Assembly (NCBI GenBank): GCA_018365995.1
Contig: JAGZIY010000004.1
Span: 109,285 to 173,284 of the forward strand
Direction of reading: 5' to 3'
DNA length: 64,000 bases
Origin: Butyricicoccus pullicaecorum
Lineage (GTDB): Bacteria; Bacillota; Clostridia; Oscillospirales; Butyricicoccaceae
Shown here: in pieces, positions 19,284 to 26,861 of the stretch
How the letters are laid out: every line of letters starts with the position of its first letter
Position numbering within the stretch: the stretch's first letter is position 1
Program-made: the position numbers and the translations under genes
Notes under the pieces: model-generated
Databases searched by the model: none
Told to the model about the DNA's origin: nothing
Seen by the model: the letters and a program-made list of their open reading frames with translations, nothing else

Positions 19284-19421
19284 ATTCGGGAACACCACAA
19301 AAGGTTTTGCAATTTCAGGATGTTTATGGTAAAATAGATAATGCATGAATTTGCACAAAGGAACGGTTTATAACCATTTTTATATACGGTGGGAAAAGGC
19401 AGCTGTGTGCTGTGTTCCCGA
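19284..19421 (+). repeat. 12-bp inverted repeat flanking the murA promoter
   Basis: ATTCGGGAACAC (19284-19295) and its exact complement GTGTTCCCGAAT (19410-19421) lie 114 bases apart, one arm upstream of the -35 and one in the leader. They could be paired protein sites or, for read-through transcripts from yycI, a long-range RNA helix. Confidence 0.6.
19307..19335 (+). promoter_or_regulatory. Sigma-A-type promoter of murA
   Basis: TTGCAA (19307-19312), a 17-base spacer and TAAAAT (19330-19335), giving a leader of about 110 bases. It lets murA be expressed apart from the wal genes. Confidence 0.65.
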
Positions 19422-19455
19422 ATACTAGGAACGAAACGTTAAGGAGACGGTTGAC

Positions 19456-20760
19456 TTGACGAAATATGTAATTAACGGCGGTAAGCCTTTAAATGGTGAA
19501 GTAACAATCAGTGGCGCGAAAAATGCAGCGGTTGCCATTGTACCCGCGGCACTGCTTGTAGATGGTCCGTGCCGCATCGAAAATGTCCCTAAAATCATTG
19601 ATGTGACCTTACAGCTTGAGATTTTGCGTGAGTTGGGTGTTTCTATCCGCCTGCTCAATGCATCTACGGTCGAGGTGTGCGGTGATTGTATGCCGGACGC
19701 AAAGATTCCCTATGAGTTGATGCGTAAAATCCGTGCATCCTATTATTTGATTGGCGTTTTGCTGGGGAAGTACCATAAGGCAGAGGTTGCTATGCCGGGC
19801 GGCTGTAACTTTGGCGGTGTTCGTCCCATTGATCAGCATATCAAGGGCTTTGAGGCGCTGGGTGCAACAGTATCTATTCGGGAAGGCGGCTATATTCATG
19901 CCGAGGCTCCTAACGGTCTGCATGGCGCACATATCTATTTTGACGTGGTTTCCGTTGGTGCAACAATCAACATTATGCTGGCAGCTGTACTTGCGGAGGG
20001 AATGACTGTTATTGAGAACGCCGCAAAGGAGCCACATATTGTAGATCTCGCAAACTTCCTCAATGCAATGGGGGCAGATGTCAAGGGTGCGGGCACAGAT
20101 GTTATTAAGATTCGTGGTGTCAAGGCGCTGCATGGCGGGACTCATTCCATCATTCCGGATCAGATCGAGGCAGGAACCTTTATGGCAGCTGTTGCTGCAA
20201 CCGGGGGTCAGGTTCTTATCAAAAATGTTATTCCAAAGCATTTGGAGTGCATTACGGCAAAGCTAACAGAAATGGGCGTTGAAATCACTGAGTTTGATGA
20301 CTCAATTTTGGTGCGCCGCACAGAGAAACTCAACAAAACAAACATCAAAACGCTCCCTTATCCGGGATTCCCGACGGATATGCAGCCGCAGCTGACAACC
20401 GCGCTTTGCCTTGCGGAGGGAACCAGCATCATTACGGAGGGCGTATGGGATAATCGCTATCGCTACACAGAAGAATTGCTGCGTATGGGTGCCAATATCC
20501 ATGTAGATGGCAAGATTGCGGTTGTAGAGGGTGTATCTGAACTGAAAGCTGCGCCTGTCCGCGCCTTTGATTTGCGTGCGGGGGCTGCTATGGTCATTGC
20601 AGGTCTTGCTGCAAAGGGTGTCACCGAGGTCGAGCAGGTCACCTTTATTGAGCGCGGCTATGAGAATCTGGTCGAAAAGTTGGTCGGATTGGGTGCAGAT
20701 ATGTACCGCTCTGAGATTCCGGATACCAATGAGCGGTCTTCGATTGTGTCTGCAAATTAA
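19456..20760 (+). CDS. murA: UDP-N-acetylglucosamine 1-carboxyvinyltransferase
   Basis: First committed step of peptidoglycan synthesis: transfers enolpyruvate from PEP to UDP-GlcNAc. The 434 residues are two inverted-alpha/beta halves. The active-site cysteine is Cys117 in MPGGCNFGGVRPID, so the fosfomycin-binding residue is present. SGAKNAAVAI near the N-terminus and YPGFPTDMQPQ in the second half are family motifs. The start is TTG, nine bases after AAGGAG; no in-frame ATG fits. Lying between the walRK-yycHI genes and yycJ, it links wall synthesis with the WalRK locus. Confidence 0.97.
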   Translation: MTKYVINGGKPLNGEVTISGAKNAAVAIVPAALLVDGPCRIENVPKIIDVTLQLEILRELGVSIRLLNASTVEVCGDCMPDAKIPYELMRKIRASYYLIGVLLGKYHKAEVAMPGGCNFGGVRPIDQHIKGFEALGATVSIREGGYIHAEAPNGLHGAHIYFDVVSVGATINIMLAAVLAEGMTVIENAAKEPHIVDLANFLNAMGADVKGAGTDVIKIRGVKALHGGTHSIIPDQIEAGTFMAAVAATGGQVLIKNVIPKHLECITAKLTEMGVEITEFDDSILVRRTEKLNKTNIKTLPYPGFPTDMQPQLTTALCLAEGTSIITEGVWDNRYRYTEELLRMGANIHVDGKIAVVEGVSELKAAPVRAFDLRAGAAMVIAGLAAKGVTEVEQVTFIERGYENLVEKLVGLGADMYRSEIPDTNERSSIVSAN

Positions 20761-20768
20761 ATGTAGAA

Positions 20769-20799
20769 AAAAGCGGAGAAAACGTTTCTCTGCTTTTTT
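20769..20799 (+). terminator. Rho-independent terminator after murA
   Basis: 10-bp stem AGCGGAGAAA/TTTCTCTGCT with one G-U pair (20772-20781, 20785-20794), a 3-base loop, then five more T. Confidence 0.85.
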
Positions 20800-20822
20800 G
20801 TTCATAAAGGGAAATCAAAACA

Positions 20823-21638
20823 ATGAAAGATTTATATTATGGGTTGGCAAGTGGTTCGACAGGAAACAGTGGGCTGTTAGTGCTTGATGATATCTGTTTG
20901 CTGATTGATTTTGGGATTTCCGTGCGGCGGCTCAAAGGGCTGCTGGAAAGATTTCGGCTCACGATAGATGATTTAGATGCTGTACTCATTACCCATGAGC
21001 ATACCGATCATATAAAAGGACTTGCCACATTTATAAAAAACTATCAAACGCCGATTTATACAGCGTGCGGAACAGCGGACTTTTTGCTTGCAAAATATCC
21101 CAATATCCGTGACCAGCTGCGCCCATTTTATCACGGAGCAGCTTTTGAAATTGAGGGAGTAAAGGTAAGGAGTTTTCCAACACCGCATGATGCAGCGGAC
21201 AGTGTGGGTTATCGTTTTACAGGCAGTCAGATATCCTTTGGCTATCTGACAGACCTTGGCTTTGTAACGGCTTCGGTGAGAGAAGCAATGCTTGGCTGTG
21301 ATGCCGCGGTACTAGAGTCCAATCACGATCCTGATATGCTGCGGAATGGACCGTATCCTTACCATTTACAGGAGCGGGTTTCTGGACCATACGGACATTT
21401 ATCTAACTTTGATTGTGCAAACTTTGCGGCTGAGTTGGTGCGTGGTGGTGCGGGGCAGCTGATTTTATCACACTTGAGTAACCAGAACAATACACCTGCA
21501 ATGGCACGAATGGAAACCGAAGCCACGCTGATGGCGGACAAGCTGCACTGTACGATGTGGGTTGCGCCAAAGGGAGAAATGGAAGCACCGGTTTGGCTTC
21601 GAGGAAAGGAAGACGCAGTATGTTGTCCGTCAGCGTAA
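20823..21638 (+). CDS. yycJ: Metallo-beta-lactamase-fold hydrolase YycJ/WalJ
   Basis: 271 residues. The beta-lactamase-fold metal motif THEHTDHIKG is near residue 57, ESNHDPD and LSHLSNQN supply further metal ligands, and SGSTGNSGLLV is the typical N-terminal strand. YycJ proteins belong to a nuclease-like branch and have been linked to cell division/DNA replication coordination and mismatch repair; the biochemical role is not settled. It belongs to the conserved walRK neighbourhood, although murA intervenes here. Confidence 0.9.
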   Translation: MKDLYYGLASGSTGNSGLLVLDDICLLIDFGISVRRLKGLLERFRLTIDDLDAVLITHEHTDHIKGLATFIKNYQTPIYTACGTADFLLAKYPNIRDQLRPFYHGAAFEIEGVKVRSFPTPHDAADSVGYRFTGSQISFGYLTDLGFVTASVREAMLGCDAAVLESNHDPDMLRNGPYPYHLQERVSGPYGHLSNFDCANFAAELVRGGAGQLILSHLSNQNNTPAMARMETEATLMADKLHCTMWVAPKGEMEAPVWLRGKEDAVCCPSA

Positions 21639-22102
21639 TTTGTGTGGGAAAGCTTGGAGAAAAATTTTGGAAACAGGCATGTGATGAGTACATAAAGCGA
21701 TTGCAGGGATATTGCAAATTAGAAGTGATTGAGCTGCCTGAACAAAAGCTGCCGGAGCGTCCGTCGGCAGGACAGCTGGACGCAGCACTGCAAAAGGAAG
21801 CCGAACTGATTCGCAATAAAATTCCGCAGGGTGCAGCAGTCATAGCAATGTGTGTTGAGGGCAACACCATGTCAAGCGAAGCCTTGGCGCAGACAGTGCG
21901 ACAGCTGACTGTGTCTGGTACAAGTAAAATTGCTGTGCTCATTGGCGGCTCCTGCGGCATGGCAGAGGCACTCAAGCAGCAGGCAAAACTGCGGCTTTCG
22001 ATGTCTCCCATGACATTTCCGCATCATCTTGCGCGAGTCATGGTACTGGAACAGATTTATCGCGCGCTCAATATCATGGAAGGCGGTAAATATCATAAGT
22101 AA
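21620..22102 (+). CDS. rlmH: 23S rRNA (pseudouridine1915-N3)-methyltransferase RlmH
   Basis: 160-residue SPOUT methyltransferase. It opens with SVSVICVGKLGEKFW; the SAM-binding knot includes VLIGGSCGMAE, then RLSMSPMTFPHHLARVMVLE and QIYRAL at the C-terminus, matching the family end to end. The start at 21620 overlaps the end of yycJ by 19 bases in another frame. rlmH near the wal locus is also seen in Bacillus. Confidence 0.94.
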   Translation: MLSVSVICVGKLGEKFWKQACDEYIKRLQGYCKLEVIELPEQKLPERPSAGQLDAALQKEAELIRNKIPQGAAVIAMCVEGNTMSSEALAQTVRQLTVSGTSKIAVLIGGSCGMAEALKQQAKLRLSMSPMTFPHHLARVMVLEQIYRALNIMEGGKYHK

Positions 22103-22419
22103 GAACATGGTAAGCCTGTCAGGAAATGATGGCGGTCAAGGGCTGTGATTCTTTCGATACAGCGTGAATTCTCGTCAAAATGGATTCACAGATCGTAAAG
22201 AATTGTTGATATGGAACCAAGCGTTTGTGCAGATTTGCTGTATATTCGCAGAATAAGTAAATATGGAGCAAAGACTGATGCTGCCCTGAGAGCCGTGTTG
22301 GTCTTTTGCACTTTTTGCTGGATTTTTCTTTCCAATCGCAATCTTGGTCTGTAGTTCCTTGCGGTGTTTCTCTTTGGTTTTGTCATATGTAGTTGCTTTT
22401 TTCTGCCTGTTAGTGTAGA
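22103..22419. other. Intergenic stretch without supported genes
   Basis: About 320 bases. A 66-codon minus-strand reading (22186-22386) is Lys/Arg-rich and has no recognisable motif; it may be an eroded mobile-element remnant, but nothing supports this. GTGAAT/ATTCAC makes a weak 6-bp hairpin near 22166-22192. Confidence 0.4.
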
Positions 22420-22452
22420 AAAGGGACAGTCGATTTTCTCGGCTGTCCCTTT
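22420..22452 (-). terminator. Hairpin terminator downstream of the traX-like gene
   Basis: 10-bp stem AAAGGGACAG/CTGTCCCTTT plus an inner CGA/TCG helix. Read on the minus strand, the stem runs into CTTTTCT, giving a modest U tract; on the + strand it ends in GAAAAA. It therefore fits the minus-strand gene better. Confidence 0.6.
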
Positions 22453-22501
22453 GAAAAATATGAAATTGATGGCGTATTATTTAGCTGCAAAAGTGCAATT
22501 T

Positions 22502-23200
22502 TCATATAAAAAGCTGAATTAAGAAAATTGCGAAAAGGTGTGCTGGATAATAGATGTAGAAAAACCATTTTGAAATCTTGAGGTTAGACTTTGTATGAAT
22601 ATAAATAAACGGCAAAGCTAACAATGCAAAAATTTCAAACCCTATGGCATGACCGCCTATTTTAAGTGCAAGGGGGTCTTCCATATATCCGTTCAGCGCA
22701 GGCAGATAGGTAAGCGTATAAATAATGCCCCCCAACCACGGCTTATTTCTGCAAAGATAGAAAATCATCATCAGAATAAGCCCTGTCATGGCATAATCAA
22801 AGTTGACTACATTCAGCAGAATAATGCCTGCTATGAATAGCCACCACTTTTTCTCTGTAAAGCCCCATGTGGCTGCAAGGCTCACTATCAAAGTGAAGAA
22901 AATATTCAGATTGAAAATGTTCCCAACAATATCATCTGAATTGAAAGCTAAAATCCAAAACGGTTGTGAGATGAGAGCAAATGCTCCCAAACGAAGCAGA
23001 TATTTTTTGATATCGTGAGTATATAACATACCCACTGTTAAACAGTAGCAAAAAAGCGGGAAGGCAATTCTCCCTATCCAGCGAAAAACTGGATATTCTG
23101 GGAAGAAAGCAATTCCGATATGGTCTGCTGTCATAGCAATGATTGCTATCAGTTTGATTAGGTTTGTGTCAAGATTTGTTTTTATTCGTTGTTCTTGCAT
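22502..23200 (-). CDS. TraX-family multipass membrane protein
   Basis: 232 residues with six to eight hydrophobic helices and little soluble sequence. The segment AIIAMTADHIGIAFFP and the following RWIGRIAFPLFCYCL are the recognisable TraX-family pattern (named after the F-plasmid pilin acetylase). Chromosomal Firmicute members have no proven substrate, and no conjugation genes are nearby, so acyl transfer to a surface molecule is only a family-level guess. The start was moved to the ATG behind AAGGAG; the longer reading would extend into the leader. Confidence 0.8.
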   Translation of the reverse strand: MQEQRIKTNLDTNLIKLIAIIAMTADHIGIAFFPEYPVFRWIGRIAFPLFCYCLTVGMLYTHDIKKYLLRLGAFALISQPFWILAFNSDDIVGNIFNLNIFFTLIVSLAATWGFTEKKWWLFIAGIILLNVVNFDYAMTGLILMMIFYLCRNKPWLGGIIYTLTYLPALNGYMEDPLALKIGGHAIGFEIFALLALPFIYIHTKSNLKISKWFFYIYYPAHLFAIFLIQLFI

Positions 23201-23250
23201 ACTTAAAAAGCTCCTTGCTGGGTATAGCGTGTTGCAGCTAACACACCGAT

Positions 23251-23279
23251 ATTTTATCATTTCAAAATGGAAATGTCAA
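23251..23279 (-). promoter_or_regulatory. Promoter of the traX-like gene
   Basis: On the minus strand a perfect TTGACA (23274-23279), a 17-base spacer and TAAAAT (23251-23256). A short GTGTT/AACAC hairpin lies in the leader. Confidence 0.75.
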
Positions 23280-23540
23280 AAAGTGGTTTCAGCCTGTCGG
23301 CAGCATTGTTCTCTCTGGTATATCGCGTTTTCGCGTTGTTCATTATATGAGGCGTCAGAAGGGAAGAGAAACGCCGCTGTATAGGCATGGTGCTTATCCA
23401 TTTTTCTGTTCGATGTGCTGCGTGTAAGGTAATTTGCAAGCGGTTTTCGCATATCAGGGCGCAATCCGTTAAAATTAGTAAAATCAATATGCAAACATGC
23501 GAATATGCCTGTAAATCAAGCATTTTTCAAGACAATTAAC

Positions 23541-23623
23541 TAGTTTCGATGAAACTACATAATCTTGCACAAAATGGAAAATGGTAGTATCATATGGCTA
23601 TGGGATATCAGAGCCATATGATA
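23541..23623 (+). promoter_or_regulatory. cutC promoter with two palindromes
   Basis: A promoter TTGCAC (23565-23570), 17-base spacer, TATCAT (23588-23593). TATCATATGGCT/AGCCATATGATA (23588-23599, 23612-23623) is a perfect 12-bp inverted repeat that covers the -10 and the start site, as repressor operators do. TAGTTTC-GAT-GAAACTA (23541-23557) is a second palindrome just upstream of the -35. The remaining parts of 23280-23723 hold nothing else I can support. Confidence 0.5.
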
Positions 23624-23723
23624 TAGTGTTATGGGAATATCGCCACAAAGCTCTCCTCGGTTTTAAGGGTGCTTTGAGTGCGTATTTGACTAATGGTGAC
23701 GATCAGAAAAGGAGAAAATGGTT

Positions 23724-24461
23724 ATGACATACGAAATTTGCTGCGGCAGCTATGAGGATGCACTGCAAGCATCACGCGGTGGTGCAGAGCGTATTGAACT
23801 GAACACGGCGCTGCATCTTGGCGGCTTGACTCCGACAGCAGCCAGTGTAAGATTGACCCGCAAGAATACTTCACTCAAAATTATCAGTATGGTGCGTCCG
23901 CGTGCAGGCGGCTTTCACTATACGCAGGCAGAAAAGGAGCAGATGTTTGCAGAGGCAGAACTGCTTTTGGAGTATGGGTCACACGGTCTGGCATTCGGAT
24001 TTTTGAATGCAGATGCAACCATTGATGTGGAGAATACGAAAAAAATGGCAGCGCTTATTCATGCAAAGGGCGGTGAGGCGGTCTTTCACCGCGCATTCGA
24101 CTGTGTAAAAGACCCGTATGAGGCAATTGAACAGTTGATTGCAGCCGGTGTTGACCGTATTTTGACAAGTGGTTTGGCACCAAAGGCGGTTGAGGGTAAG
24201 GAAATGCTGCGCAGCCTTCAGGAAAAGTATGGTGACAAGATTGAACTTCTGGCGGGCTGTGGTGTCAATGCCTCTAATGTGCGTGAGATTATCACGTATA
24301 CAGGACTGTCTCAGGCACATTCCTCCTGTAAGGATTGGAGAGAGGATCCGACTACCTGTGGCGGAAAGGTAAGTTACAGCTTTGCGGCAGAACCACATCA
24401 GTCCTGTTACGATATCGTAAGTGAGGAATTGGTGCGTAAGCTGGTGCAAATTCCATTATAA
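23724..24461 (+). CDS. cutC: CutC-family protein
   Basis: 245-residue TIM-barrel protein. EICCGSYEDALQASRGGAERIELN, MVRPRAGGFHYT, VFHRAFDC and the ILTSGL segment are all CutC hallmarks. CutC was first linked to copper tolerance in E. coli, but a direct copper role is disputed and its reaction is unknown. The second of two nearby ATGs is preferred, because it lies nine bases after AAAGGAG while the first (23718) is only three bases away. Monocistronic, with its own promoter and a strong terminator. Confidence 0.92.
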   Translation: MTYEICCGSYEDALQASRGGAERIELNTALHLGGLTPTAASVRLTRKNTSLKIISMVRPRAGGFHYTQAEKEQMFAEAELLLEYGSHGLAFGFLNADATIDVENTKKMAALIHAKGGEAVFHRAFDCVKDPYEAIEQLIAAGVDRILTSGLAPKAVEGKEMLRSLQEKYGDKIELLAGCGVNASNVREIITYTGLSQAHSSCKDWREDPTTCGGKVSYSFAAEPHQSCYDIVSEELVRKLVQIPL

Positions 24462-24502
24462 GTGCAAAAGAGAGCGGTCAAGGTTCCTTGATAGATGCAG
24501 TC

Positions 24503-24540
24503 GTGCTGTCGATTTTATAATCGGCAGCATGTTTTTTTTT
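24503..24540 (+). terminator. Rho-independent terminator after cutC
   Basis: 10-bp stem TGCTGTCGAT/ATCGGCAGCA (24504-24513, 24520-24529) with one G-U pair and a run of nine or more T. Confidence 0.88.
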
Positions 24541-24801
24541 GATTGATATTATATTTGCTCAAAAATTTATCGCGCAGAAACTATATTTTGTACGCGAAAA
24601 ATGGACATGTGTGCATGAATGGGTGTGCATATTTTTTTGTGCAAAGTTCTCGAAAAATGGAGACTCTTGTCTGAAGTGTTTTGGAAGGCATCAAATATAT
24701 TGCAGAAATATGGAAGATTCTCATTAGTTATTTCGAAAGGGAGAGAGTGCTCTTATGCAGAACTACCAAAAAAAGGGAAAAGTTTTCTGCTAAAACGAAC
24801 A
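24541..24801. other. AT-rich upstream region of the oxidoreductase operon
   Basis: No gene supported. The 11-mer CGAAAAATGGA occurs twice (about 24595 and 24651), which might be a regulator half-site. No Rex, PerR or Fur consensus was recognised. Confidence 0.35.
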
Positions 24802-24830
24802 TTGCAATATCTACTTGAGAGGTATACAAT
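24802..24830 (+). promoter_or_regulatory. Promoter of the acyl-CoA dehydrogenase fusion/flavodiiron operon
   Basis: TTGCAA (24802-24807), 17-base spacer and TACAAT (24825-24830); the leader to the ATG is about 85 bases. Confidence 0.65.
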
Positions 24831-24920
24831 AAAGACAACAAAGCAAATTACAAAAACTTCAAAATCTTTAGAGCAGTTTTGGATAACGGCTCTGAAATTA
24901 TAGAAAGAGGAGGAAATTCT

Positions 24921-26828
24921 ATGTACTTCCAAACCACTGAAGCGCACGAGGCACTGCGTGCTCAGGTTCGCGAATTTGCTGAAACTGAGGTAAAGCCAAT
25001 TGCGTTTATGCTTGATCAGAACAGCGAGTTCCCAACCGAGGCGATTGAAAAATTCGGCAAGATGGGACTCATGGGTATTCCATATCCAAAGGAATACGGC
25101 GGAGCAGGGCTGGACGTTCTGAGCTACGCAATTGCAGTTGAAGAATTGTCACGTGTAGATGGCGGCACTGGTGTTATCCTGTCTGCGCATGTATCTCTTG
25201 GCACCTATCCGATTGCAGCCTTCGGCACAGAGGAGCAGAAGAAGAAATATCTGGTTCCGATGGCAAAGGGTGAAAAGATTGGTGCTTTCGGTCTGACCGA
25301 GCCAAATGCAGGCTCTGATGCAGGCGGAACTGAGACAACTGCGGTTTTGGAAGGCGATCACTATATCCTCAATGGTGAGAAGATCTTCATCACAAACGGC
25401 GGCGTTGCAGATGTTTATGTTGTATTCGCAGTAACCACACCGGATATTGGTACACGTGGTATCAGCGCGTTTATCGTAGAAAAGGGCTGGGAAGGCTTTA
25501 CCTTTGGCGATCACTATGATAAACTTGGTATTCGTTCCTCTGCAACTGCACAGCTGCTCTTTGACAACGTAAAGGTACCGAAGGAAAATCTGCTCGGCAA
25601 GGAAGGTCAGGGCTTTAAGATTGCAATGGCAACACTGGACGGCGGACGTATTGGTATCGCATCTCAGGCACTCGGTATTGCACAGGGCGCTTACGAGGCA
25701 GCGGTTGAATATGCAAAGGATCGTGAGCAGTTCGGCAAGGCAATTGCACATCAGCAGTCCATTGCATTTAAGATTGCAGATATGGCAACTAAGCTGCGTG
25801 CAGCACGTTTCCTAGTTTACAGCGCAGCAGAACTGAAAGAGCATCATGAGCCTTATGGTATGGAAGCTGCAATGGCAAAGATGTACGCTTCTGATGTATG
25901 TCTGGAAATTGTAAATGACGCACTCCAAATTTTTGGTGGTACCGGTTACCTCAAGGGTATGGAGGTCGAGCGTGCATACCGCGATGCGAAGATTTGTACC
26001 ATTTACGAGGGAACAAACGAAATTCAGCGCGTCGTTATCGCATCTCATATCCTTGGAAAACTCAAGGGCGGCGATGCAGCACCAGTTGTACACAAGCGTG
26101 GCCCAATCACCGGTGCGCGTAAGAAGATGATTCTGAAGGACGGCACCGCACAGGAGCGCGTTAATACACTGGTTGAAAACCTCAAGAAGGATGGATATGA
26201 CTTTACTGTTGGTATCCCGATTGATACACCGATTGCACAGGCAGAGCGTGTTGTCAGTGCAGGTAAGGGCATCGGCAAGCAGGAGAATATGAAGCTTGTT
26301 GAGGAACTTGCAAAGCAGGCGGGTGCAGCGATTGGTTCTTCCCGACCGGTTGCAGAAACTTTGCGTTACGTACCGCTTAACCGTTATGTTGGTATGTCTG
26401 GTCAGAAGTTTAAGGGAAATCTGTATATTGCCTGCGGTATTTCCGGTGCATCTCAGCACCTCAAGGGCATTAAGGACGCTTCTACCATTGTTGCAATCAA
26501 TAATAGACCGGGTGCACCAATCTTTAAGAATGCAGACTACGGTATTGTGGGTGATGTAGAGGAAATTCTGCCGCTGCTTGCAAAGGCGCTCGATAACGGA
26601 GAGCCGAAGAAGGAAGCACCTCCGATGAAGAAAATCAAGCGTGCGACCCCGAAGAAGCAGCCGCCGGCTTGGAAACTCTATGTTTGCAGCGGCTGTGGTT
26701 ACGAGTACGATGCAGGCAAGGGCGATCCGGAGAATGAAGTCAGCCCCGGCACACTCTTCAGCAAGCTGCCAGAGGAGTGGATTTGCCCAGAGTGCGGCGA
26801 AGCAAAGGATCAGTTCATCGAAGTATAA
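24921..26828 (+). CDS. Fusion: acyl-CoA dehydrogenase + EtfA FAD domain + rubredoxin
   Basis: 635 residues with three redox modules. Residues 1-380 are a complete acyl-CoA dehydrogenase: LTEPNAGSDAG, the FAD/substrate loops, and catalytic Glu363 in IYEGTNEIQ as in short-chain (butyryl-type) enzymes. Residues about 435-560 match only the FAD-binding domain II of the ETF alpha subunit (AERVVSAGKGIG, GSSRPVAET, GMSGQKFKGNLYIACGISGA, NADYGIVGDVEEILPLL). ETF alpha domain I and ETF beta are absent. After a Lys/Pro-rich linker (about 560-582), residues 583-635 are a rubredoxin with CxxC pairs Cys589/Cys592 and Cys622/Cys625. All key residues are intact. The flavodiiron gene follows 33 bases later. 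Predicted flow: acyl-CoA, FAD, FAD, Fe(Cys)4. The real donor and substrate are not shown by sequence. Confidence 0.93.
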   Translation: MYFQTTEAHEALRAQVREFAETEVKPIAFMLDQNSEFPTEAIEKFGKMGLMGIPYPKEYGGAGLDVLSYAIAVEELSRVDGGTGVILSAHVSLGTYPIAAFGTEEQKKKYLVPMAKGEKIGAFGLTEPNAGSDAGGTETTAVLEGDHYILNGEKIFITNGGVADVYVVFAVTTPDIGTRGISAFIVEKGWEGFTFGDHYDKLGIRSSATAQLLFDNVKVPKENLLGKEGQGFKIAMATLDGGRIGIASQALGIAQGAYEAAVEYAKDREQFGKAIAHQQSIAFKIADMATKLRAARFLVYSAAELKEHHEPYGMEAAMAKMYASDVCLEIVNDALQIFGGTGYLKGMEVERAYRDAKICTIYEGTNEIQRVVIASHILGKLKGGDAAPVVHKRGPITGARKKMILKDGTAQERVNTLVENLKKDGYDFTVGIPIDTPIAQAERVVSAGKGIGKQENMKLVEELAKQAGAAIGSSRPVAETLRYVPLNRYVGMSGQKFKGNLYIACGISGASQHLKGIKDASTIVAINNRPGAPIFKNADYGIVGDVEEILPLLAKALDNGEPKKEAPPMKKIKRATPKKQPPAWKLYVCSGCGYEYDAGKGDPENEVSPGTLFSKLPEEWICPECGEAKDQFIEV

Positions 26829-26861
26829 GGTTTTTGTATTTGATAAAGGAGGCTATCCCTT

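Noticed and set aside
22186..22386. 66-codon basic reading frame on the minus strand as a gene or transposon remnant
   Set aside because: No ribosome site, no recognisable family motif, no terminal repeats or target duplication; kept only as an intergenic note.
24619..24903. 94-codon reading frame upstream of the acyl-CoA dehydrogenase fusion
   Set aside because: AT-rich with an unlikely composition; it runs across the promoter and has no fitting ribosome site.
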